The position numbers and the translations under genes were made by a program. This document shows, piece after piece, positions 1 to 6,131 of a stretch of DNA of 13,525 nucleotides. Within the stretch, counting starts at the first letter, position 1. Each line of letters begins with the position of its first letter. The notes beneath the pieces are model-generated. The model had not been told where the DNA came from and made no database searches. It saw only the letters and a list, made by a program, of their open reading frames with translations. Origin of the DNA: an uncultured Planctomycetota bacterium (lineage in GTDB: Bacteria; Planctomycetota; UBA1135; GCA-002686595); NCBI GenBank assembly GCA_903829565.1, contig CAIKQM010000570.1, forward strand, positions 1 to 13,525, read 5' to 3'.

Positions 1-111
1 CGGATGCACATGCGGTGTCTCCCAGTTGACGAAGCTCGACTGGGCTTGGGCTGCGCTGATTGAGATCAAGCACAGCCCCCAACTGCTGACCAGAAGGCGG
101 ATGGAGCGCAT
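1..111 (-). CDS. N-terminus of a secreted protein, cut by window edge (possible beta-propeller)
   Basis: Only the first 37 codons lie in the window and the frame stays open to base 1. The ATG at 111-109 opens a clear Sec signal peptide: positively charged MRSIR, a hydrophobic stretch to about residue 19, and an AQA-Q cleavage site near residue 23. The mature protein begins SSFVNWETPHVHP. From memory, a start of the form F-V-N-W/F-E-T-x-x-V-x-P-L is common in planctomycete YncE-like beta-propeller surface proteins, but 14 mature residues are too few to prove this. The gene follows the peroxiredoxin on the same strand with a 41-base gap, so co-transcription is possible. A GGAG lies only two bases before the ATG, so the ribosome binding site is not convincing. 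The signal peptide is seen; the fold is a guess. Confidence 0.7.
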   Translation of the reverse strand, partial: MRSIRLLVSSWGLCLISISAAQAQSSFVNWETPHVHP

Positions 112-152
112 GGCTCCATCATCGCCTCAAGCGCGCATTTGCGCTACGACTG

Positions 153-605
153 TCAAGCCAACTTGGCAAGGCAGGCTTGGATCGGCGCCCAATCGCGCTC
201 CGCACCCGTGTTCTGCTGGATTTCGCACAAAGCCACATTGCCGTTCTTGTCGACAATGACGGTCGCGCGATGGCTGATGAACTGAGCCGGATGCACCAAG
301 CCGTACTGCTTGGTGACCTCGAGCATGGGGTCAGCCAACAGGTCGTGGCTGATCTTGAAGTGCTGCTTCCAGGCCTTGTGGGACCAAGTCGAGTCGCGGC
401 TGATGCCGACCACGACCACATCGTTGCCCTTGAGCGGCATGTCGACGGACAACTTGCAGTTTTCCTTCTCGCAGGTCGGGCTCCAGTCGAGCGGGTACCA
501 CAGGAGAACTACGTTCTTGCCGCGGAAGCTGGAGAGCTTCCACTCCTTCTCGTCTTGGGTCTTGAGGGTGAAGTCAGGTGCGGTTTGGCCGATAGTGAGG
601 GTCAT
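153..605 (-). CDS. Peroxiredoxin, PrxQ/BCP-like (AhpC/TSA family)
   Basis: A 150-residue thioredoxin-fold thiol peroxidase, expected to reduce hydrogen peroxide and organic peroxides in the cytoplasm; no signal peptide is visible. The N-terminus (IGQTAPDFTL) is the usual opening of AhpC/TSA proteins. The active-site segment around residues 38-50 (PLDWSPTCEKENC) has the conserved Pro38, Ser42 in place of the usual Thr, the peroxidatic Cys45, and Cys50 five residues later, the spacing of the resolving Cys in PrxQ/BCP enzymes. Arg113 in SHRATVIVD matches the conserved active-site Arg. Length is normal for the family. The frame extends upstream to 905, but that extension is low-complexity, overlaps the divergent phosphatase gene and precedes the natural family start, so the ATG at 605-603 was chosen. 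No strong ribosome binding site is seen; a TAGACT box lies 11 bases upstream. Family assignment is sure, subclass less so. Confidence 0.93.
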   Translation of the reverse strand: MTLTIGQTAPDFTLKTQDEKEWKLSSFRGKNVVLLWYPLDWSPTCEKENCKLSVDMPLKGNDVVVVGISRDSTWSHKAWKQHFKISHDLLADPMLEVTKQYGLVHPAQFISHRATVIVDKNGNVALCEIQQNTGAERDWAPIQACLAKLA

Positions 606-616
606 GATGGGCGGAG

Positions 617-622
617 AGTCTA
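617..622 (-). promoter_or_regulatory. Candidate -10 box upstream of the peroxiredoxin
   Basis: On the minus strand the hexamer TAGACT ends 11 bases before the peroxiredoxin ATG, within the 50-base gap between two divergent genes. The same hexamer occurs 8 bases before the kinase GTG at 7412. There is no good Shine-Dalgarno sequence between box and start. No clear -35 element was found, so this rests on a single short hexamer. Confidence 0.3.
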
Positions 623-655
623 ACGAGCGCCTCGACAGAGTCGAAGCGACAACGG

Positions 656-1540
656 ATGATGAGAGCAATGCGCTGGCCTTCACTCCCGACTGAACTGCCC
701 CAGACCCTGCACGCGGACCTCGTCTTTGCCATCGAAGCCGCACAAGAAGCCGGCCGCAGAGCCTTGGCCTTGCGCGGGACGGGCCGCTGGAGCGGCGACA
801 TGCTGGCCGACATTGGCGACCAGGCCGCAGATGGCTACTTGCAAGGTCTGGTGCGCGGCGCTCGACCGGACGACGGCATCCTTTCGGAGGAGACGGCCGA
901 CACATCCGCGCGCTTGAGCAAGGAGCGCGTGTGGATCATCGACCCGCTCGATGGCACGCGCGAGTACAGCCAGCTGCGCGACGATTGGGCCGTCCATGTG
1001 GCGTTGACTGTCAAGGGAGCTTGTCAGCTAGGCGCGGTAGCCCTGCCGGCGCAAGGGCGCACCTTGTGGGGTGTGTGCACCAGCACGCACACACTTGGTG
1101 GCGAAGTACCTGATGCGCGTGCGGAGGCCTCGCTGGCACCTGCAGAGCTCCACACGGGTGCCTCGGCAACGCATGAGCCGCTGCGCGTGGCTGTGTCGCG
1201 CAGCCATACACCCAGCTGGATGCCGGCCTTTGCCCAGCAAGTGAACGCTGTGGAGGTGCGCTGCGGCAGCGTGGGTGCGAAAGTGGCGCTGCTGCTGTTT
1301 GGGCAGGCCGATCTCTACGCGCACCGCAAAGGTCTCAAGGAGTGGGACACCTGCGCGCCAGAGTGCGTGGCGCGCGGCCTAGGCTGGAGTGTCTCGCGCC
1401 TCGATGGCACGCCCATGCGCTACAACGCCGCCGATCCGCGCGTGGATGAGTTCCTCGTGTGCCGTCCAGCGAGTCAGGCGCGCGTGCTGCAAGGCTTGCA
1501 AGCAAGTGGTGCCTTGTCGCACCGCGATGCCAAGTCCTGA
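656..1540 (+). CDS. cysQ: 3'(2'),5'-bisphosphate nucleotidase-like phosphatase (CysQ / inositol monophosphatase family)
   Basis: A 294-residue cytoplasmic Mg-dependent phosphatase of the FIG superfamily. Such enzymes remove the 3'-phosphate of PAP/PAPS in sulfur metabolism, or dephosphorylate inositol phosphates. Visible metal-binding motifs are ILSEE (Glu78/Glu79), D96-P-L-D-G-T101 followed by REY, and W230-D-T-C-A-P-E near the C-terminus. The segment DPLDGTREY followed by DDWAVHVAL resembles the actinobacterial CysQ group more closely than the E. coli enzyme, which is why the CysQ name is preferred over inositol monophosphatase. Three in-frame ATGs (656, 659, 668) are possible starts, with none marked by a clear ribosome binding site; the first is used here. 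The stop is 14 bases before the next gene, suggesting co-transcription with the oxidoreductase. Substrate is inferred from family resemblance. Confidence 0.9.
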   Translation: MMRAMRWPSLPTELPQTLHADLVFAIEAAQEAGRRALALRGTGRWSGDMLADIGDQAADGYLQGLVRGARPDDGILSEETADTSARLSKERVWIIDPLDGTREYSQLRDDWAVHVALTVKGACQLGAVALPAQGRTLWGVCTSTHTLGGEVPDARAEASLAPAELHTGASATHEPLRVAVSRSHTPSWMPAFAQQVNAVEVRCGSVGAKVALLLFGQADLYAHRKGLKEWDTCAPECVARGLGWSVSRLDGTPMRYNAADPRVDEFLVCRPASQARVLQGLQASGALSHRDAKS

Positions 1541-1554
1541 GGTATCTTCGAGGC

Positions 1555-2850
1555 ATGCACGACGCAGCCTCCCCCGACACATCCGTCCACACTGGCGCTA
1601 CACGGCGCGTGTTCCTTCAAGCGGCAGCCGCCGCAGGCAGCATTGCAATCCTCTCGCGCAGTGGTGGCGCGCAAGACAGCACAGCGCCGCTCAAGGTCGG
1701 TGTGATCGGCTGTGGAGGGCGCGGCACAGGCGCCGCAGTGGATGCGCTCACGGCGTCCCCGCGCATCCAGATTCATGCGCTCGGCGATCTGTTTGAAGAT
1801 CGCGTCACGAGCAGCCGCAACGCGATCGCAGGTCACGGCGCACGCGGCACCGTGCCGAACGAGCGCGTGTACGTTGGTTTTGACGCGTACCAGAAGGTCA
1901 TCGACTCGGGCGTCGACATCGTCATCTTGGCCACAGCGCCGTTCTTCCGCCCGATCCATCTCGCCGCGGCTGTGAAGGCCGGCAAGCATGTCTTCATGGA
2001 GAAGCCCGTGGCCGTGGATCCGGCTGGCGTGCGCTCGGTGATCGCCTCGGCGGAACTGGCCGAACAACAGGGCCTTTCCATCGTGGCGGGCACCCAACGC
2101 CGTCACGAGGCGTGCTACTTGGAAGCGATGAAGCGCGTGCAGGGTGGCGCCATCGGCGATGTGGTTGCGGCGCGTTGCTATTGGAATCAAGGCGGGCTGT
2201 GGGTCAAGCAACGCACACCCGAGATGAGCGACATGGAGTGGCAGATCCGCAACTGGCTCTACTTCACTTGGACTTCGGGTGACCACATTGTCGAACAGCA
2301 CGTGCACAACCTCGATGTGGTCAACTGGGCCATGGGCGGCCCGCCCGTGCGCGCGACGGGAATGGGTGGACGCGAAGTGCGTCGCGGCGCCGAGTACGGC
2401 CACATCTTCGATCACTTTGCCATCGAGTATGAGTACAAGAACGGCGCCAGCGGCATGAGCTACTGCCGCCAGATCGATGGCTGCGCCTCGCGCGTGGATG
2501 AAGTCATCGTGGGCAGCAAGGGCACGCTCTACACCCAGTCCGGTGGCGCGCGCATCGTGGGCCGCGATGGCCAGGTGTGGGTCTACGAAGGCGCCAATCC
2601 GAACCCGTATGTCGAGGAGCACAAGCACCTCGTGGCGGCGATTGAACGCAACGAACCCATCAACGAAGGGCGCCGCATCGCCGAGTCGACCATGACCGCG
2701 GTGATGGGCCGCATGAGTGCCTACACGGGTGTGCAAGTCTCGTGGAAGCAGGCCATGGAGAGTCAACTGAACTTGGCACCCGCCAAGTACGAGTTCGGCC
2801 CGCTTCCGGCTGTCGAGGTCGCAGTGCCGGGCAAGACGCCGCTCATCTGA
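1555..2850 (+). CDS. Gfo/Idh/MocA family oxidoreductase with Tat signal
   Basis: A 431-residue NAD(P)-dependent oxidoreductase of the family that acts on sugars and sugar derivatives. The start ATG at 1555 gives a twin-arginine signal: T-R17-R18-V-F-L-Q followed by an Ala-rich hydrophobic stretch and a GGAQ cleavage region near residue 40, so the folded enzyme is probably exported to the periplasm. The Rossmann fold starts VGVIGCGGRG (residues 48-57). E149-K-P151 is the family's cofactor and catalytic Lys motif, and GDHIVEQHVHNLD (242-254) holds the conserved His region of the C-terminal substrate domain. The frame is open upstream to 1459, but that part overlaps the previous gene and lacks the signal peptide start. 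GAGG sequences lie at 1539-1542 and 1550-1553. Planctomycetes typically encode many such Tat-exported paralogues; the substrate cannot be read from sequence. Confidence 0.95.
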   Translation: MHDAASPDTSVHTGATRRVFLQAAAAAGSIAILSRSGGAQDSTAPLKVGVIGCGGRGTGAAVDALTASPRIQIHALGDLFEDRVTSSRNAIAGHGARGTVPNERVYVGFDAYQKVIDSGVDIVILATAPFFRPIHLAAAVKAGKHVFMEKPVAVDPAGVRSVIASAELAEQQGLSIVAGTQRRHEACYLEAMKRVQGGAIGDVVAARCYWNQGGLWVKQRTPEMSDMEWQIRNWLYFTWTSGDHIVEQHVHNLDVVNWAMGGPPVRATGMGGREVRRGAEYGHIFDHFAIEYEYKNGASGMSYCRQIDGCASRVDEVIVGSKGTLYTQSGGARIVGRDGQVWVYEGANPNPYVEEHKHLVAAIERNEPINEGRRIAESTMTAVMGRMSAYTGVQVSWKQAMESQLNLAPAKYEFGPLPAVEVAVPGKTPLI

Positions 2851-2856
2851 GCGGCG
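2837..2856. terminator. Perfect palindrome over a stop codon, candidate bidirectional terminator
   Basis: The 9-base arms CGCCGCTCA and TGAGCGGCG are exactly complementary and separated by only TC; a real hairpin would open two or three central pairs. It covers the last codons and TGA of the oxidoreductase and lies 7 bases before the end of the converging minus-strand gene, the expected place for a shared terminator. There is no T-tract on either side, so classical intrinsic termination is not supported. Confidence 0.4.
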
Positions 2857-2862
2857 AGGAAC

Positions 2863-3162
2863 TCACGAGCGAGCTTCTGGCACCGACTCGTAGTTACCCA
2901 GCACACGCCCGATCACGACGGTGTACATGAGCGAGCCTTCGCGCTCATCCACACCAGGCAAGAAGTCCTCGTCCAGCTGGCGCAGCAGGGCGGGGACTTC
3001 GTCTTCCCGCAGGCCCGCGTCCTCCAGCACGATCACGGTGCCTGCCACGGTGCCGTCAGCCAAGTAGTGCAGGTCTACCGCGGCCACATCTTGGTCCGCA
3101 CGCGTGGCAAGGAACCGTTCCGAATGCGTAGTGCGCAGCGTGCGCTTCCAAGTGAGATTCAT
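2863..3162 (-). CDS. Unknown 99-residue protein coupled to DUF4236 gene
   Basis: I do not recognise this family. The protein is soluble, without signal peptide or membrane segment. It begins MNLTWKRT, has an acidic second half, and contains patterns that look like beta strands (VAAVDLHYL, GTVAGTVIVL, GSLMYTVVIG). The start ATG at 3162-3160 overlaps the TGA of the upstream DUF4236 gene as ATGA, and AGGAG lies 8 bases before it, so both the start and translational coupling are well supported. The acidic stretch LREDEVPALLRQLDEDFLPGVDE is unlike its basic partner. No catalytic motif is seen. The coupling suggests a joint function with the DUF4236 protein, but what that is cannot be said. Confidence 0.85.
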   Translation of the reverse strand: MNLTWKRTLRTTHSERFLATRADQDVAAVDLHYLADGTVAGTVIVLEDAGLREDEVPALLRQLDEDFLPGVDEREGSLMYTVVIGRVLGNYESVPEARS

Positions 3163-3407
3163 GCCAAGTACTCCTGACACACGCGCACCACGGTCCATGC
3201 AGCGGCAAGAGAGCCAAGCAGGACCAGAGCACAGCCGCCACGCCAGCCTGCGCCCGTTCCGGGCACTCCAAAGCTGGTGTAACGACGGCCCGAGGCACTA
3301 CGACCCACGCGAAAGCCGCGCCCGCCCACCGAGTACCCAACCCCGCGGTTGCTCAGGTTGACGCGAAACGGCCCTATGTTGATGGAGCGGCGATAGTAGA
3401 AGCCCAT
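3159..3407 (-). CDS. DUF4236 protein with C-terminal membrane segment
   Basis: An 82-residue protein. The N-terminal half follows the DUF4236 pattern closely: MGFYYRRSINIGPFRVNLS, then Gly-rich VGYSVGGRGFRVGRSASGR and YTSFGVPGTG. The C-terminal part (about residues 57-76, CALVLLGSLAAAWTVVR) is hydrophobic and predicted to span the membrane, so the basic domain should lie at the membrane surface. DUF4236 has no established function that I know of. The gene is the first of a minus-strand pair; its stop overlaps the next start (ATGA). A TAGTCT hexamer ends 6 bases before the ATG in place of a ribosome binding site. Confidence 0.92.
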   Translation of the reverse strand: MGFYYRRSINIGPFRVNLSNRGVGYSVGGRGFRVGRSASGRRYTSFGVPGTGAGWRGGCALVLLGSLAAAWTVVRVCQEYLA

Positions 3408-3472
3408 GGCCTGAGACTACCGCTCCGCCCCCCTGCACCGCGACAGGCAAGCTGCCATACTACGGCGTGCCC
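3408..3472. promoter_or_regulatory. Divergent intergenic region with candidate -10 boxes on both strands
   Basis: These 65 bases separate the divergent DUF4236 and oxygenase genes and must hold both promoters unless these lie inside the genes. On the minus strand TAGTCT (3417-3412) ends 6 bases before the DUF4236 ATG. On the plus strand CATACT (3456-3461) ends 5 bases before an in-frame GTG (3467) and 11 before the ATG at 3473. Neither gene has a clear ribosome binding site. No convincing -35 boxes were found, so the box assignments are weak. Confidence 0.35.
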
Positions 3473-4123
3473 ATGACCGTGCTCCATGAGTCTGACTGGC
3501 TGCCGCTGGACTCGCCCACCGAGGTAGGGCCGCGTGTGTACCAACTGCCCGTGCTGCGGCCAGAGGCCTGCGCACGCTTCCTAGCCTGGGTGGACGAACG
3601 ACAAGCACGCTTGACAGAACGAGCCGACGCGCCGAACTCCATGCACGAGCATGGTGTGAACCTGACCGCGCTGGGTTTGGCACCGCTGCTGGATGCGATT
3701 CACGCGCGGCTGGCGCCTGTGGCCCGGCGCTTGCTGCCTGAGTTCGCCCCCTACGCACTCGACACCCACCACAGCTACCTAGTTGACTACTCGCGCGACA
3801 CCGACGAAGAGCTAGGCTTTCACGTCGACGACAGCGAAGTCACCATCAACCTGTGCTTGGGCGACCACTTCCGTGGTGCCGAGCTGGTGATGATGGGCTT
3901 GCGCTGCGATCTGCATCGTCAGACCGCCGTGCGCCCGAGCGAAGAGATCGAAGTTGTCCACTCGATTGGACACGCTGTCTTGCATGCCGGGCGACACCGC
4001 CACCGGGTCGACCCGATTCGCAGCGGCCGTCGCCGCAACCTCATCATCTGGAGCCGCAGCAGTGTGTTGCGCTCCGCCCCTCAGCCCCTCGCCTGCACAC
4101 CTTGGTGTGCGTATCCGTCATGA
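3473..4123 (+). CDS. 2-oxoglutarate/Fe(II)-dependent oxygenase (prolyl/lysyl hydroxylase-like)
   Basis: A 216-residue protein from the ATG at 3473; a GTG two codons upstream (3467) is an equally possible start. It matches the double-stranded beta-helix oxygenases that hydroxylate side chains or small molecules using 2-oxoglutarate, O2 and Fe(II). With ATG numbering, H117-V-D119 (in GFHVDDSEVTINLCL) supplies two iron ligands; in HAGRHRHRVDP the distal ligand is probably His177; and Arg187 in SGRRRNLIIW would bind the 2-oxoglutarate carboxylate. This arrangement resembles PLOD/OGFOD-type hydroxylases (H-x-G-R-x-x-H ... G-x-R). No signal peptide, so it is cytoplasmic. The C-terminal tail after residue 198 (Cys/Pro-rich) lies outside the fold. 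The stop overlaps the next start as ATGA, implying coupling to the aldo/keto reductase. The substrate is unknown. Confidence 0.87.
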   Translation: MTVLHESDWLPLDSPTEVGPRVYQLPVLRPEACARFLAWVDERQARLTERADAPNSMHEHGVNLTALGLAPLLDAIHARLAPVARRLLPEFAPYALDTHHSYLVDYSRDTDEELGFHVDDSEVTINLCLGDHFRGAELVMMGLRCDLHRQTAVRPSEEIEVVHSIGHAVLHAGRHRHRVDPIRSGRRRNLIIWSRSSVLRSAPQPLACTPWCAYPS

Positions 4124-5118
4124 TGGAGATGCCGTACCGTCGTCTAGGTTCCTCTGGCTTGAAGGTCAGCGCGCTGTCGTTTGGCTCGTGGGTGACCTTT
4201 CACAAGCAGATCGACCTGGCCACCTCGATGGGCTTGATGCGCCAAGCCTACGACGCGGGAGTCAACTTCTTCGACAACGCTGAAAGCTATGCCTCCGGCG
4301 ACTCGGAACGCTTGATGGGCGAGGCACTGCAGCAACTGGGCTGGCCGCGCAGCTCCTACATCGTGTCCACCAAGGTGTACTGGGGCGGCAAGCTGCCGAC
4401 GCAGAAAGGCTTGTCCAAGAAGCATGTGCGCGATGCGTGCGACAACGGTCTGCGCCGGTTGAAGGTCGACTACCTCGACTTGTACTTCTGCCACCGCCCC
4501 GACCATGAAACGCCGTTGGAAGAAACCGTGCGCGCCATGGGCGAGCTCGTCCAACAAGGCAAGGTGCTGTACTGGGGCACCTCGGAATGGGAGGCCGATC
4601 AGATCGCGGAAGCACACGGCATCGCGCGCGCCTTGGGTGTCGCGCCGCCGACGATGGAGCAACCGCAGTACAACCTCTTCGAGCGCACGAAGGTCGAGCG
4701 TGACTACGCGCGCTTGTATGACTCGCTGGGACTGGGCACGACGCTCTGGTCGCCTTTGGCCTCGGGCATCCTGACGGGCAAGTACGCGCAAGGAGTGCCG
4801 GATGGCTCACGCATGTCCCTCGCGGGCATGGAGTGGCTGCGCGCCGAGCTCGAAAGCGCACAAGGGCGCTTGCGGGTCGCGCAAGCGCAGCAGTTGGCGC
4901 TTGTGGCGCGCGAGCTGGGCTGCAGCCTGCCGCAATTGGCGATCGCTTGGTGCTTGCGCAACCCGCGCGTCAGCACCGTGATCCTCGGCGCCACCAGCAG
5001 CCGCCAACTGCAAGAGAACTTGACAGCCCTAGAGGTCCTGCCGCGCCTCGACGCCGCCGTGCTCGAGCGCATCGAAGCGATCGTGCAGACGAAGCCGACC
5101 GGGCGTGCGCAGTACTGA
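4120..5118 (+). CDS. Aldo/keto reductase, Kv-beta/YghZ-like
   Basis: A 332-residue NADPH-dependent (beta/alpha)8-barrel reductase that would reduce aldehydes or ketones to alcohols in the cytoplasm. The catalytic tetrad is visible: Asp52 and Tyr57 in FFDNAESYASG, Lys85 in VSTKVYWG, and His125 in LYFCHRPD. The start PYRRLGSSGLKVSALSFG, the segment KVLYWGTSEW and the C-terminal cofactor loop ending in VILGATS fit the group containing voltage-gated potassium channel beta subunits and bacterial YghZ. The open frame extends far upstream inside the oxygenase gene; the ATG at 4120, overlapping the oxygenase stop as ATGA, gives the natural family start. Two more in-frame ATGs follow within three codons. 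Physiological substrate is not readable. Confidence 0.95.
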   Translation: MMEMPYRRLGSSGLKVSALSFGSWVTFHKQIDLATSMGLMRQAYDAGVNFFDNAESYASGDSERLMGEALQQLGWPRSSYIVSTKVYWGGKLPTQKGLSKKHVRDACDNGLRRLKVDYLDLYFCHRPDHETPLEETVRAMGELVQQGKVLYWGTSEWEADQIAEAHGIARALGVAPPTMEQPQYNLFERTKVERDYARLYDSLGLGTTLWSPLASGILTGKYAQGVPDGSRMSLAGMEWLRAELESAQGRLRVAQAQQLALVARELGCSLPQLAIAWCLRNPRVSTVILGATSSRQLQENLTALEVLPRLDAAVLERIEAIVQTKPTGRAQY

Positions 5119-5124
5119 TCGAAA

Positions 5125-5141
5125 AACCGGAAAAGCCGGTT
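5125..5141 (+). terminator. Hairpin just after the aldo/keto reductase
   Basis: AACCGG and CCGGTT form a six-base-pair stem around the loop AAAAG, starting 7 bases after the stop codon at 5116-5118. Position fits transcription termination, but no T-run follows. Its right half is also the first box of the shared leader described at 5131-5250, so it may belong to that element instead. Confidence 0.35.
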
Positions 5142-5250
5142 AGAGGGCGGACGGGGGCCTGTCTAGGCGGGTGGAACGAGTGAGCGTGCAGCACCCACGG
5201 TGGGTGCGACCTCACCCGGACCAACCACCTCCTAACTAAGGACCCCTGCC
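5131..5250 (+). repeat. Leader copy A: shared upstream element of two secreted-protein genes
   Basis: This 5' region and the one at 6031-6131 share two boxes at an offset of exactly 900 bases: AAAAGYCGGTTAG (5131-5143) and GGGCCTGTCYAG (5155-5166). Both are followed by a hairpin, a CCTCCT tract (here 5228-5233, within CACCTCCT) and an AAGGA ribosome binding site (here 5238-5242, 8 bases before the ATG). Here the hairpin has an outer stem CGGGTG/CACCCG (5168-5173 with 5213-5218) and an inner stem GCACCCA/TGGGTGC (5191-5197 with 5201-5207). TCCT (5230-5233) could also pair with AGGA (5239-5242) across a five-base loop, which would hide the ribosome binding site. The resemblance is seen directly; a regulatory role is inferred. 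Confidence 0.6.
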
Positions 5251-6021
5251 ATGTTCCGTACCTTCCGCACCCTCGCCGCCTGCCTCCTCGCCGCCCTGGG
5301 CCTCGTCGCCGCTGCTCCCGAAGCACAAGCGCAATCGATCATCACCAAGGCCCAACGCGAGGTCCTCGTCTTCCAAGTCGACCTCAGCCAAGGAGATGCC
5401 GCCCAGCGCGCCTTCTACGACTTCGTGGAGTTCTCTGCGGTCAGCCTCGCCGAAATGAACTTCGGCCCGAACTACAACCGCGTCCACACCGTCAGCGGCG
5501 CCCAAGCGACACGCGCTCGCCTGACCTCCAAACTGCGTGAAATCGCGCAGGTTTCGACCGTGCGTGCGGTGGACCTGGTCTTCGTCACCCATGGCCTCTC
5601 TGGCGAAGTGAGCTTCTCGGACCAACGCGTGTCGATGACCTCGGTGCGCAATGACATTCTGGCCGGCCTGACCACGGCCCAACGCGCCAAGTTGCGCATG
5701 GTCTTCTCCACCGCCTGCTACGGCGAAAGCCACCGCTTGCGCTGGATCGGCGCCGGCTTCAAGGCGGTCTCGGGGTCACGCGCCATCTACGCCGACTCGG
5801 CCACCAGCTACCTGCCCTTCCTGATCAGCTGGGCCAACGGCAGCACCTTCAACCAAGCCGTCACGAACGCCAACAACGCCGACCTGCTGCGCCTCCAAGA
5901 CGCCGCCGCCAAGCCGATCCTGTACTTCGCCGGCTTCGCCAACTGGAACGATGTGGACAGCTACCGCCTGGTGATGGGCTCGACCGCCGCGCTCAACCTG
6001 CGCATCAACACGATGCTCTAA
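5251..6021 (+). CDS. Secreted protein with clan CD (caspase/legumain-like) His/Cys pair
   Basis: A 256-residue protein with a Sec signal peptide (hydrophobic to about residue 22, cleavage after AQAQ near residue 28). I do not recognise a named family. Two motifs stand out. AVDLVFVTHGLSG puts His114-Gly115 directly after a hydrophobic strand, and LRMVFSTACYGESH puts Cys156 after another hydrophobic strand and an Ala. This His-Gly / Ala-Cys pattern, each after a core beta strand and in that order, is the signature of clan CD cysteine peptidases (caspases, legumain, clostripain, gingipain, separase). Downstream, the segment GFKAVSGSRAIYADSATSY could form the substrate-binding side of the fold. 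The protein is preceded by leader copy A and followed after 110 bases by the TIG protein, with which it shares leader and export. Peptidase activity is a hypothesis; a non-catalytic homologue is possible. Confidence 0.88.
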   Translation: MFRTFRTLAACLLAALGLVAAAPEAQAQSIITKAQREVLVFQVDLSQGDAAQRAFYDFVEFSAVSLAEMNFGPNYNRVHTVSGAQATRARLTSKLREIAQVSTVRAVDLVFVTHGLSGEVSFSDQRVSMTSVRNDILAGLTTAQRAKLRMVFSTACYGESHRLRWIGAGFKAVSGSRAIYADSATSYLPFLISWANGSTFNQAVTNANNADLLRLQDAAAKPILYFAGFANWNDVDSYRLVMGSTAALNLRINTML

Positions 6022-6030
6022 GAAAGTCCA

Positions 6031-6131
6031 AAAAGTCGGTTAGGCCCGCCCGCCGGGCCTGTCCAGAGGGGTGTGCGACGCAGGTCGCGCGCCCCTCCTC
6101 CCTTACCGACACGACCAAAGGACCAACTCCC
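6031..6131 (+). repeat. Leader copy B: shared upstream element of two secreted-protein genes
   Basis: Second copy of the element at 5131-5250, with boxes at 6031-6043 and 6055-6066. A small stem GGCCCG/CGGGCC (6043-6048 with 6054-6059) lies between them and may act as terminator for the preceding gene. The main hairpin is very strong: 14 pairs (6066-6079 with 6084-6097) around the four-base loop GCAG, with two G-U pairs. CCTCCT (6094-6099) overlaps its descending arm. AAAGGA (6117-6122) lies 9 bases before the ATG. The sequence between the boxes differs from copy A while the layout is kept, so selection on structure is plausible. Confidence 0.6.

Noticed and set aside
606..905. N-terminal extension of 100 codons on the peroxiredoxin frame
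   Set aside because: It overlaps the divergent phosphatase gene, is Arg/Pro/Ser-rich without domain character, and the family start coincides with the ATG at 605.
1474..2766. Open frame of 430 codons antisense to the oxidoreductase gene
   Set aside because: It mirrors the codon structure of the Gfo/Idh/MocA gene in high-GC DNA, is rich in His/Arg/Ala, has no recognisable motif, and the opposite strand has full family signatures.
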